From: JABWCQ01 sp964530625
Lineage (GTDB): Bacteria; Electryoneota; RPQS01
Length of the DNA stretch: 5,220 nucleotides
Assembly (NCBI GenBank): GCA_964530625.1
Contig: CAZHAK010000052.1
Span: forward strand, 1-5,220
Direction of reading: 5' to 3'
Part shown: piece by piece, positions 1-5,220 of the stretch
Numbering within the stretch: position 1 is the stretch's first letter
How the letters are laid out: each line of letters starts with the position of its first letter
Program-made: the position numbers and the translations under genes
The notes under the pieces: model-generated
The model's database searches: none
Told to the model about the DNA's origin: nothing
The model's input: the letters and a program-made list of their open reading frames with translations, nothing else

Positions 1-1
1 C

Positions 2-514
2 TACGGTCAAACTTTGGAGCCGACAGAACAACAGCCTATCCCTGAGCGCGATGAGTTTGAATTTCGGTTTCTCGAGATATTCTTACAAAGGGAAAAGCCA
101 ATCTTCGCGATTTGCCGAGGATTTCAAGTGTTGAATATTCTGCAAGGGGGCACACTGGTGCAGGATATTCCCTCAAAAATCGGCCCCATTCATCATTTGC
201 AGTCACCCGGTTCAGTTACTGTGGCCCATCAAGTGACAGTTGACAAGAACAGCCTGATTCATCGCATCCTCGGCGAGACGACGGTGGACGTGAACAGTTT
301 TCATCATCAGACCATCGACAAACTCGGCAGTGGATTGACCGCAGTCGGAATGTCTGAAGAAGGGTTCATCGAAGTGATTGAACTTGAAGCGCATCCGTAT
401 GTGCTCGCCGTCCAATGGCATCCCGAACGGATGAGAAGTTTTCGGCAGCAGCAAATGTTGTTCAGTGATTTTGTCAAGGCGTGTGGTCGTGAGCAGCTCG
501 AACTGGCTAACTGA
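2..514 (+). CDS. Class I glutamine amidotransferase-like hydrolase (peptidase C26, gamma-glutamyl-GABA hydrolase family), 5' truncated
   Basis: The frame is open to the left window edge and reads YGQTLEPTEQQPIPERDEFE, so the true start lies upstream. A TTG at 14 is only an internal codon. About 170 C-terminal residues of a protein usually near 230-250 are visible. The class I amidotransferase fold is shown by the nucleophile elbow AICRGFQVLN (Cys codon 113-115), the following GGTLVQDIP, the FHHQ motif (near 300-310), and the catalytic QWHPER (His codon 419-421, Glu codon 425-427). All three triad residues are therefore present. Members of this family hydrolyse gamma-glutamyl amide bonds in the cytoplasm; PuuD of putrescine breakdown is the best-known one. 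No other putrescine gene is visible, so the substrate here is open and I give no symbol. The 3' end overlaps the start of holA, which suggests coupled translation. Family assignment is firm, exact substrate is not. Confidence 0.9.
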   Translation, partial: YGQTLEPTEQQPIPERDEFEFRFLEIFLQREKPIFAICRGFQVLNILQGGTLVQDIPSKIGPIHHLQSPGSVTVAHQVTVDKNSLIHRILGETTVDVNSFHHQTIDKLGSGLTAVGMSEEGFIEVIELEAHPYVLAVQWHPERMRSFRQQQMLFSDFVKACGREQLELAN

Positions 515-1592
515 AGCGATTCCCGCGTTTCGCAATCTGTCTAAGGCGATTGCGAAAGGGGAAACCTTTCCCGTCGTCGTTTTGGGCGGGACGGAAGAAT
601 TCGCTTTGTCCGAAGCGAAGCGCTTGCTGCTTAATTACTTGTTAAAGGACGCTTCGGCCGACTTTGATTACTTTGAGTGCGAAGCCGCCGCAATCGATGT
701 GAAAGATCTTAATTCGCAGCTTGCGGCTCTTCCCATGTTTGGAGTAAGACGTGTTGTTGTTTTGAACGACCCTGATGGATTGAAGAAGATTAGAAGCGAG
801 TCGGAAAGCGAGCTGAAGCAGAATCTCATAAAGAAGTACGTTGAACATCCGTCAGCGACGACGAGCTTGGTTCTTTTGCAGCCGCTGGACCGCAAGCCTA
901 ACAAACGCGAACAAACCGCTCTGCAAAACAGTCCGAACAGCTACTGGTTCTTTGAATTGCGTAGCGATGATATTGCCAAGTTTATCCGCAGTTATGTTAA
1001 AGTTCAAAAGAAGTCCATCGCGAGCAATGCTGTGGATTATTTAATTGAAAGCTCGTCATCTCAGTTGCGCGATCTTAAAGCAAAGCTTGAACATCTGGTG
1101 CTTTATGCCGGAGAGGAAGAGGAGGTCACTCTCGAGATGGCGATGCGGGCAACTGGGATCACGGCCGAAGTGAATTTGTTCGGATTTGACGACGCTTTTT
1201 TGGAGGGGAACGCCTCCCGGGTGTTAAGAGAGGCTCGTGAATTATTGGACAAGGGGATGGAGGATCTGGCGCTGTTGGGTCGGTTGCGCTCGGCGATTTC
1301 GAGAATATGGGTTTGCGGCGGATTGGCAGCGAGGCAGGCGACAGACGAGGAGTTTCGGGCGGTCTTGGGTGGGCAAATATTTAAGAAATCTAGCTTTATC
1401 TCAGCTTCGAGGCGGATTGGCGAGCAGAATTTGCAGGATCTGATATTGAATTTGCTTCAAATCGAGCTGCATGCTAAATCGAAACCTTCGTCCGTCAGAC
1501 CCTTGATTTTCGAGTGGTTATGGCTTGCCTGCGGAGGAAAAAAAGCCGGAACCCGTGGAACCTTGGTTAATCAAATGGAGTATGTCAAGTAG
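489..1592 (+). CDS. holA: DNA polymerase III subunit delta
   Basis: This is the clamp-loader delta subunit, an AAA+-like protein that opens the beta sliding clamp within the replicase. From GTG 489 it is 367 residues, slightly above the usual 330-350. Family landmarks, in order: VVVLGGTEEF near residues 29-38 (the N-terminal strand and turn, without a Walker A, as normal for delta); LPMFGVRRVVVLNDP at 81-95 (the 'LPLFgerRLV' segment); LRDLKAKLEHLVLYAG near 193-207; AEVNLFGFDDAFLEGN at 226-241; a helical C-terminal collar domain including GRLRSAISRIW; and FKKSSFISASRRIGEQNL at 298-315. I chose GTG 489 because AAGG (476-479) lies nine bases upstream. An in-frame GTG at 465 would add eight residues but has no clear ribosome site. 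The start lies inside the upstream hydrolase gene (26-base overlap), and the sigma factor begins three bases after the stop. The extended tail after residue 345 (WLACGGKKAGTRG...) is not something I recognise from the family. Confidence 0.92.
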   Translation: MSSSNWLTEAIPAFRNLSKAIAKGETFPVVVLGGTEEFALSEAKRLLLNYLLKDASADFDYFECEAAAIDVKDLNSQLAALPMFGVRRVVVLNDPDGLKKIRSESESELKQNLIKKYVEHPSATTSLVLLQPLDRKPNKREQTALQNSPNSYWFFELRSDDIAKFIRSYVKVQKKSIASNAVDYLIESSSSQLRDLKAKLEHLVLYAGEEEEVTLEMAMRATGITAEVNLFGFDDAFLEGNASRVLREARELLDKGMEDLALLGRLRSAISRIWVCGGLAARQATDEEFRAVLGGQIFKKSSFISASRRIGEQNLQDLILNLLQIELHAKSKPSSVRPLIFEWLWLACGGKKAGTRGTLVNQMEYVK

Positions 1593-1595
1593 GCG

Positions 1596-2195
1596 ATGAA
1601 TCAAAAGCCCATAGCGTCGCAGACCGACGAAGAACTGATTGCCGCCTTTCAGCAGGAAAATGCTGCGGCCTTTGACGAAATAGTTCGTCGTTATCGCGAC
1701 CCGCTCTATAACTTTGTGGTCCGGCTGCTGGGGGATACCCTCTACAGCGAGGATGTGGTTCAGGAGACGTTTGTCCGGGTGTACCGGAACAAGCACCGTT
1801 ATCATCAGGTGGCGAAGTTCTCGACGTGGATTTATACAATCGCGTCGAACCTGGCGAAGACGGAATTGAGACGGCGCAAGGTTAGAAATTTCTTCTCGAT
1901 CAGTTCCAAGGGGAACGAAGAGCGTGACTACGACATTCAAGATATGAGCGTGGACGTCGAGAGGGAAGTGGATGGAAAAGTACGGACGGAATTGATTTTG
2001 CGCGAGATTGAAAAGCTGCCGTATCATTTCCGTGAAGCCGTCTTGCTCAGAGACGTGCAGGATCTCTCTTACGAGGAGATATCAGAAGTGTTACAGGTGC
2101 CGTTGGGTACCGTTAAATCACGGGTGAACAGAGGGAGAACCCGATTGCAAAAAGTATTAAAGTATTTGGTGAATGAGGAGACAGATAGTGATTAG
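1596..2195 (+). CDS. ECF-type RNA polymerase sigma factor (RpoE-like)
   Basis: This 199-residue protein has the two-domain layout of group 4 (extracytoplasmic function) sigma factors, which direct RNA polymerase to a small regulon. Region 2 spans about residues 11-97: DEELIAAFQQENAAAFDEIVRRY, then the core-binding stretch YSEDVVQETFVRVYRN, then KFSTWIYTIASNLAKTELRRRK, which covers the -10 recognition helix. Region 4 spans about 139-190: LPYHFREAVLLRDVQDLSYEEI followed by the helix-turn-helix VPLGTVKSRVNRGRTRLQK for the -35 element. A charged linker of roughly 40 residues (about 98-138, SSKGNEERDYDIQDMSVDVE) joins them. There is no region 1.1 or 3. The ATG follows the holA stop by three bases. 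GGAG at 1577-1580 is 15 bases away and AGG at 1591-1593 is too close, so its translation may depend on coupling to holA. The next gene encodes a small membrane protein, the usual position for a regulatory partner. The ECF subgroup cannot be fixed by eye. Confidence 0.94.
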   Translation: MNQKPIASQTDEELIAAFQQENAAAFDEIVRRYRDPLYNFVVRLLGDTLYSEDVVQETFVRVYRNKHRYHQVAKFSTWIYTIASNLAKTELRRRKVRNFFSISSKGNEERDYDIQDMSVDVEREVDGKVRTELILREIEKLPYHFREAVLLRDVQDLSYEEISEVLQVPLGTVKSRVNRGRTRLQKVLKYLVNEETDSD

Positions 2196-2229
2196 TCCCG
2201 ACAACAACGCGATGAATAGAGGGGAAAGC

Positions 2230-2688
2230 ATGGAACCGGAAGCAACTCCGGTGCAGATGCGGGTTCGTCAGGCGTTGCAAACTCTACCCAAAGCAACTTG
2301 TCCTGTCGGATTTGATTTTAGACTCGAACGCAGACTGGCGGGTAAGCCGGTCGGTGGGACACGCTCCGGCTGGAGCATGGGCTGGTTAGGAGCGGGAGTC
2401 GGTTTTGGCACCGCGATGGTTTTGGCTCTGTTCGTGTTTGATTTCGGAGCGATTCCCGGAACAAGTCCTGCGAACATCACCGGAACTCCGGCTCCGGTCA
2501 TGATGGGTGGCACTCAAATTGAGCAGCCGCTGGACGTGGCGAAGACAACGGTGACTGATCCTGCGAATTCTGCGACTCTTGAGTCTGAGCAGTTGGCTTC
2601 GACTCCGGATAGCATGAAGGACAAGACCAAGCCGGGCACTCTGCCGGAAGGAAACTACCAAACAGTAGGCACCTCAGGCGGCAAGTAA
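2230..2688 (+). CDS. Small single-pass membrane protein, putative anti-sigma factor or sigma partner
   Basis: I do not recognise a named family. The 152-residue product has a short cytoplasmic-type N-terminus (VRQALQTLPKATCPVGFDFRLERRL, near residues 12-36), one hydrophobic segment near residues 48-75 (GWLGAGVGFGTAMVLALFVFDFGAI), and a Thr/Ser/Pro-rich, probably disordered C-terminal half. With Arg and Lys residues before the membrane segment, the N-terminus is expected inside and the tail outside. The 'LP..aCP.gFdfrLerrL' helix before a membrane span recalls short proteins found after sigma factors in FCB-type genomes. There is no HxxxCxxC zinc anti-sigma motif; the only cysteine is in KATCPVG. 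ATG 2230 is preceded by GAGGGG (2219-2224). An equally good alternative is GTG 2188, with GAGGAG at 2175-2180 spaced seven bases away, which would overlap the sigma stop. ATG 2173 is a third, weaker option. Its position after the sigma factor is the main functional clue. Confidence 0.75.
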   Translation: MEPEATPVQMRVRQALQTLPKATCPVGFDFRLERRLAGKPVGGTRSGWSMGWLGAGVGFGTAMVLALFVFDFGAIPGTSPANITGTPAPVMMGGTQIEQPLDVAKTTVTDPANSATLESEQLASTPDSMKDKTKPGTLPEGNYQTVGTSGGK

Positions 2689-2705
2689 CCCACTTGAAAA
2701 GTGGG
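2689..2705 (+). other. Small hairpin directly after the stop codon
   Basis: CCCACTT (2689-2695) and AAGTGGG (2699-2705) form a perfect seven-pair stem with a three-base loop, beginning on the base after the TAA of the membrane-protein gene. No T-run follows, so it is unlikely to terminate transcription on its own. It could protect the 3' end or help stall polymerase before the stronger hairpin 34 bases downstream. Confidence 0.5.
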
Positions 2706-2738
2706 CAACCTTGCGCTTCGCACGCGCTTAGAAATTAC

Positions 2739-2773
2739 AGCGGCGGCTCAGAGATGAGTCGCCGCTTTTGTTT
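2739..2773 (+). terminator. Rho-independent terminator of the plus-strand operon
   Basis: AGCGGCGGCTCA (2739-2750) pairs with TGAGTCGCCGCT (2755-2766) over 12 pairs, one of them G-U, around a GAGA tetraloop of the stable GNRA type. TTTTGTTT follows the stem (2766-2773). This is a textbook intrinsic terminator placed 51 bases after the last plus-strand gene. The stem could also fold on the minus strand, but that side has no good T-run, so it mainly serves the plus-strand genes. Confidence 0.85.
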
Positions 2774-2993
2774 GACTCTAACTAGCGTCGGCCTCCAGCC
2801 GAATGAATCGCCCCCCAGTCCTCTGGGGGGATAAAGGGGGGTAGAATGTATGACAGCCCGTAAACCTGAATCAATTCACTTGTCATTCTGACGGCCGTCG
2901 CGGCCTGACGAATCCCTCCGCCTCGGTTCCCCCCGCTTCGTCGGGGGTATGAGGGGAATCGTTTTCATTCTTTTCTCCTACATGATTTGACAA
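2774..2993. repeat. Intergenic cluster of GC-rich hairpin modules, no gene
   Basis: This spacer between convergent genes holds several separate inverted repeats and no credible reading frame. TCGGC/GCCGA lies at 2788-2802. CCCCCCAG/CTGGGGGG with a TCCT loop lies at 2811-2830 and is followed by ATAAAGGGGGG. GGCCG/CGGCC lies at 2893-2905, inside a stretch starting TGTCATTCTGACGG, which resembles the TGTCATTCTGA-type dispersed elements of many environmental bacterial genomes. CCCCCG/CGGGGG lies at 2930-2947. The resemblance to dispersed repeats comes from memory of similar spacers and has not been searched. None of these hairpins is followed by a T-run on the minus strand, so the terminator of the large minus-strand gene is not clear. 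Confidence 0.6.
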
Positions 2994-5129
2994 TTACTTG
3001 ACAAGTGCGATCTTGATACTTGTCTGCTTTGAGCTTTCCAACATTGATACAAAATAGATTCCCGAGGCCCACTCGGAGCCGTCGAGGCGGTGTTCGTGTG
3101 TGCCCTTGGCGAGCAGCCCCAACTCCGTGCGCAAGACTTCCCGCCCCAGCACGTCGTGCACGACCAGCTCGATGTCGGACACTTTGGGCAGATTGAAACT
3201 TATCGTCGTAATCGGATTGAACGGATTGGGATAGACGGACAGTCTAGGTTCAATCGGCAATAGAACGTCTCGTGCGGCGCTGGTTGTGTCTGCGGTCGTG
3301 TCAATAGCAAAGTACTGCACAAAGCCGTCAGTCAGACCGATGCGGTTAGGTTGGATCGCGTTGAGGGTCGTGGGAAAACTGTTCGACAACGTTTTACCAA
3401 CGACCCATAGACAATCGGCGTTCACCACATACGCAGATGCATAATTGTCAATCCCTGAACCTCCCAGATACGAACAGTAGATCAAACGGCTAAGATCCGC
3501 CGAGAATTTGGTGACAAACCCATCTTCAAACCGGAGCCAGACCTGATACGCATCGGGAGTTACCGGAAGGTCATCGCTGTTCGTTGACCCTAACAAGGTC
3601 AGGACGCTATCCTGAACAAAGTTTACATTCTTCACGAACTGTTCACCCCCCGCCCCTCCAAAAAACGTCCCAATGTATTCATTCGTGTGCCAATTCAACT
3701 TGGACACAAAAGCCTTGCCCGTCAGGTCAGCCGAGTTCACCGTATCATAAGCATCCGCAGAAACCGGAAAATCACGCGAGTCCGTGCGTCCGGCGACATG
3801 AATGACGGAGTCCTCTACGGCAATTGTGAACGGTGCGTCGAGATTTTCCCCCCCCAAGTAGGTACAATACTCAAGCGTAGGTGGAAACAGTGAAACACCG
3901 ACGATTACAATATCACCTAGTGGCGGAGTCGAATCCCTTGGGACTGACTGAAAGGCATTTTCAGTAACAGGAATATCAACACTATAAGTGCGAGCAACAA
4001 ACCAGGCGATTCCGTTGTCGTCAAGTGTCATATCCACGGGACGAAGATCCACGTTGGATCCGCCAAAGTATGTTGAAAACATTACTTCAAGAGAAGGAAT
4101 GTCATAGCACCAAAGGAAATAGTCGCCGCTCTGATGCCCGGTAGAAAACGCGTCATGGGTTACGGGAAAGTCTGGTGAACCCGTCCAGCCGACCGCCCAG
4201 AACCTCCCCGAGGCGTCTAACTCGAACCCTGTAAGCATATCATTATCCGAGCCGCCCAGGTACGAGCAGTAGTCCAAAGTAGCAAGATCCTCGCTAAGTC
4301 TTATGAAAAACCCGTCTCCAACACCACCCATCGTTGTGTCGTATGCATCCGGCGTCACCGGCCAGCCGTCCGTCCGCGTGTACCCTGCGATCCACACTCC
4401 TGCCCTCACGCTATCATACGCCATATCCCACGCAGACCCCGACATGCTGGGATTGTCCAGCGTCTGCACGATACCGAACAGCGTCGAAGCCATAAATTCC
4501 CCGTCAGCCCCAAAACGGCTGCAGAATAGACGGCTACCTGCAAACTGCCCTGTCTCATCGTATGCCCCAGGCGTCGTGGGAAAACCTGAAAGCGCATACG
4601 TAGAACCCGCCACGTACACCCCACCGCCCGGCGCGTGCATAAGCTCTTGGCACGCATCCAGTTCGCCGCCTCCTAAGTACGTGCCGTAGAGCAGCGGGTC
4701 AATCACGAGTTCATTGCTGACATCATAGTGATCAAGCAAGAATCCAATTCGGTTTTGACCAAGCAGTCGAATGGACGAACCTATCCTCTTCTGCACTCTT
4801 GACTCCTGTTGAAACGCATACGGCGCGGTCTCTTTCATCTCGCCGAGTGAGGTTGTGAGGATGAGATTGCCCTGTGAGTCCACACGCAATGGCGCATCGA
4901 GGCCGAGATACTCCATTTGGATTTGGGCGGGGTCGGTGCCGGGTTTGACATGGTAGATGGTTTCTACGCCTTGTTTGTCGGCGCGGTATTCTATGTCTAT
5001 GCCGGGCCAGACTTCGGGCATAACCACTCTTTCGTAATGTCCAACTCTGCTTCGCCAGTTCGCAGAGTCTCGACCAAAGAAGTAGTTGGAATAGTGGGAC
5101 AGCTTATTCTGTCCGACTGCTTGACCCAC
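2994..5129 (-). CDS. Secreted SBBP-repeat beta-propeller protein with type IX secretion sorting domain
   Basis: The 711 residues visible in this frame have three parts. Residues 1-145 match the end of the DUF7948-like domain that usually precedes SBBP repeats (YSNYFFGRDSANWRSRV, VWPGIDIEYRADKQGVETIYHVKPGTDPAQI). Residues about 146-615 hold seven blades, each built on a 'YLGG...D......G..WVVG.T.S.DFPVT..AY' pattern. Residues about 629-711 form the C-terminal sorting domain (YPNPFNPITTISFNLP ... SGIYFVSM ... IKIALVK). In this family such proteins cross the outer membrane by the Por/type IX machinery and are released or anchored at the surface; the ligand is unknown. The listed GTG start at 5129 is almost certainly artificial. 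No ribosome site precedes it, the main frame runs open upstream to a TAG at 5199-5201, and the missing N-terminal sequence is found in another frame (5135-5220). The real gene continues past the right edge and would need a signal peptide there. Confidence 0.85.
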   Translation of the reverse strand: MGQAVGQNKLSHYSNYFFGRDSANWRSRVGHYERVVMPEVWPGIDIEYRADKQGVETIYHVKPGTDPAQIQMEYLGLDAPLRVDSQGNLILTTSLGEMKETAPYAFQQESRVQKRIGSSIRLLGQNRIGFLLDHYDVSNELVIDPLLYGTYLGGGELDACQELMHAPGGGVYVAGSTYALSGFPTTPGAYDETGQFAGSRLFCSRFGADGEFMASTLFGIVQTLDNPSMSGSAWDMAYDSVRAGVWIAGYTRTDGWPVTPDAYDTTMGGVGDGFFIRLSEDLATLDYCSYLGGSDNDMLTGFELDASGRFWAVGWTGSPDFPVTHDAFSTGHQSGDYFLWCYDIPSLEVMFSTYFGGSNVDLRPVDMTLDDNGIAWFVARTYSVDIPVTENAFQSVPRDSTPPLGDIVIVGVSLFPPTLEYCTYLGGENLDAPFTIAVEDSVIHVAGRTDSRDFPVSADAYDTVNSADLTGKAFVSKLNWHTNEYIGTFFGGAGGEQFVKNVNFVQDSVLTLLGSTNSDDLPVTPDAYQVWLRFEDGFVTKFSADLSRLIYCSYLGGSGIDNYASAYVVNADCLWVVGKTLSNSFPTTLNAIQPNRIGLTDGFVQYFAIDTTADTTSAARDVLLPIEPRLSVYPNPFNPITTISFNLPKVSDIELVVHDVLGREVLRTELGLLAKGTHEHRLDGSEWASGIYFVSMLESSKQTSIKIALVK
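2997..3245 (-). other. Type IX secretion C-terminal sorting domain (type A)
   Basis: The last ~83 residues run RLSVYPNPFNPITTISFNLPK, then VVHDVLGREVLRTEL, then LDGSEWASGIYFVSM, then KQTSIKIALVK. This is the beta-sandwich tail (also seen as FlgD-like repeats) that directs export through the type IX system and is normally cleaved afterwards. Its presence implies that the organism has an outer membrane and probably Por genes elsewhere. It is the strongest taxonomic clue in the window. Confidence 0.88.
3285..4694 (-). repeat. Seven tandem SBBP-like blades within the secreted protein
   Basis: Counting residues from GTG 5129, blades begin near YGTYLGGGELD (148), FGIVQTLDN (218), YLGGSDND (290), YFGGSNVD (354), YLGGENLD (424), FFGGAGGE (489) and YLGGSGID (554). 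Spacing is about 65-72 residues. Each blade carries a 'V.G.T.S..FPVT..AY/F' strand-turn, for example TGSPDFPVTHDAF, TNSDDLPVTPDAY and TLSNSFPTTLNAI. Seven copies are what a closed seven-bladed propeller needs. The blades are diverged at protein level and I saw no long identical DNA between them, so this is an old repeat and not a recent duplication. Four blade boundaries carry a Cys before the YLGG or FGG element or close to it (DYCSYLGG, EYCTYLGG, IYCSYLGG and the CYD stretch near 341). Confidence 0.8.
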
Positions 5130-5134
5130 CCTTG

Positions 5135-5156
5135 CCCCCCAGAGGACTGGTGGGGG
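5135..5156 (-). repeat. Hairpin matching the intergenic module at 2811-2830, inverted
   Basis: The plus strand reads CCCCCCAGAGGACTGG (5135-5150), then T, then GGGGG. The first 16 bases are the exact reverse complement of 2815-2830. Similarity continues outward with ACCCACCCTTG here against ACCCCCCTTTAT in the complement of 2831-2842. It can fold into a stem closed by an AGGA loop with one bulged T. It lies inside coding sequence and covers the point where the frame of the SBBP gene breaks. Confidence 0.7.
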
Positions 5157-5220
5157 ACGACATAATGAATCTGCACCACATGACCGCTGACGGTCACGCT
5201 ATCACGCTCCTCATGCCTCT
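5135..5220 (-). pseudogene. N-terminal piece of the same SBBP protein in a shifted frame, open to the window edge
   Basis: Read on the minus strand from the right edge, this frame gives RHEERDSVTVSGHVVQIHYVV and then PHQSSGG, with no stop up to the edge. A 'G-HVV-(hydrophobic)' strand roughly 30 residues before the 'NYF.G.D...W' motif is what DUF7948-type proteins show, and here NYFFGRDSANW lies at the expected distance in the neighbouring frame. Joining the two needs a -1 shift, most simply at the six-base G run (minus strand; plus-strand C run 5135-5140). That would give ...QSSGGARVGQAVGQNKLSHYSNYFFG. I infer a true frameshift mutation, a miscalled homopolymer, or slippage; the sequence alone cannot decide. 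The GTG at 5197 is just an internal codon. Confidence 0.7.

Noticed and set aside
1518..2027. Long open frame on the minus strand opposite the sigma factor (169 codons)
   Set aside because: It is antisense to the clear ECF sigma and the holA 3' end, shows no recognisable domain and has no ribosome site. It is a frame shadow of strong coding sequence.
2811..2841. C/G-rich hairpin followed by a G6 run as a G-quadruplex or terminator
   Set aside because: Only two G6 runs are close on this strand, with a third further off and no fourth. There is no T-run, so neither a standard quadruplex nor an intrinsic terminator is supported.
2987..3015. TTGACA at 2987-2992 and again at 2998, as a possible plus-strand -35 box
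   Set aside because: It lies over the 3' end of the minus-strand gene, no good TATAAT follows at 16-18 bases, and it points antisense with no plus-strand gene ahead.
4303..4689. 128-codon plus-strand frame inside the SBBP region
   Set aside because: Pro/Ser-rich translation is antisense to the repeat blades, and the true reading is clearly the minus-strand protein.
2994..5156. The SBBP gene as a mobile element bounded by the inverted hairpin copies
   Set aside because: There is no transposase or target duplication, and the right copy lies inside the gene itself, so a discrete mobile unit is not supported.

Overview
The window carries four plus-strand genes arranged head to tail like an operon. 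They are followed by a 305-base spacer full of hairpins, and then by one large convergent minus-strand gene for a secreted repeat protein. The C-terminal sorting domain of that protein (a YPNPFNP-type start ending about 80 residues later in IKIALVK) and its SBBP-like repeats are typical of the Fibrobacteres-Chlorobi-Bacteroidetes superphylum and nearby candidate phyla such as Zixibacteria, Cloacimonetes, KSB1 and Latescibacteria. I infer such an organism, probably from a metagenome assembly, but cannot name the lineage. Base composition looks near 50% GC throughout, with no obvious compositional break.

Positions 1-2688 (plus strand) hold: the 3' part of a class I glutamine amidotransferase-like hydrolase of the peptidase C26 / gamma-glutamyl-GABA hydrolase family; the DNA polymerase III delta subunit (holA), whose start overlaps that gene; an ECF-type RNA polymerase sigma factor three bases after holA; and a small single-pass membrane protein that is probably the sigma factor's regulatory partner. 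Overlaps and short gaps suggest co-transcription, ending at a strong GAGA-loop terminator at 2739-2773. The first two genes are housekeeping or metabolic. The last two look like a signalling pair acting at the inner membrane.

Positions 2689-2993 hold no gene. They contain the terminator and several GC-rich hairpin modules that resemble dispersed intergenic repeats.

Positions 2994-5220 (minus strand) encode a large exported protein: the end of a DUF7948-like N-terminal domain, seven SBBP-like blades (a likely seven-bladed beta-propeller) and a type IX secretion sorting domain. The N-terminal part appears to be in a different frame. A fragment containing a GHVVQI motif is open to the right window edge and is joined to the main frame only by a -1 shift. 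The shift lies inside a G/C-run hairpin that is nearly identical, in inverted orientation, to a hairpin in the intergenic spacer. This frame break inside a repeat-like hairpin is the most notable thing in the window. I see no CRISPR array, transposase, tRNA or rRNA, and no convincing sign of a wholly new multi-gene system.
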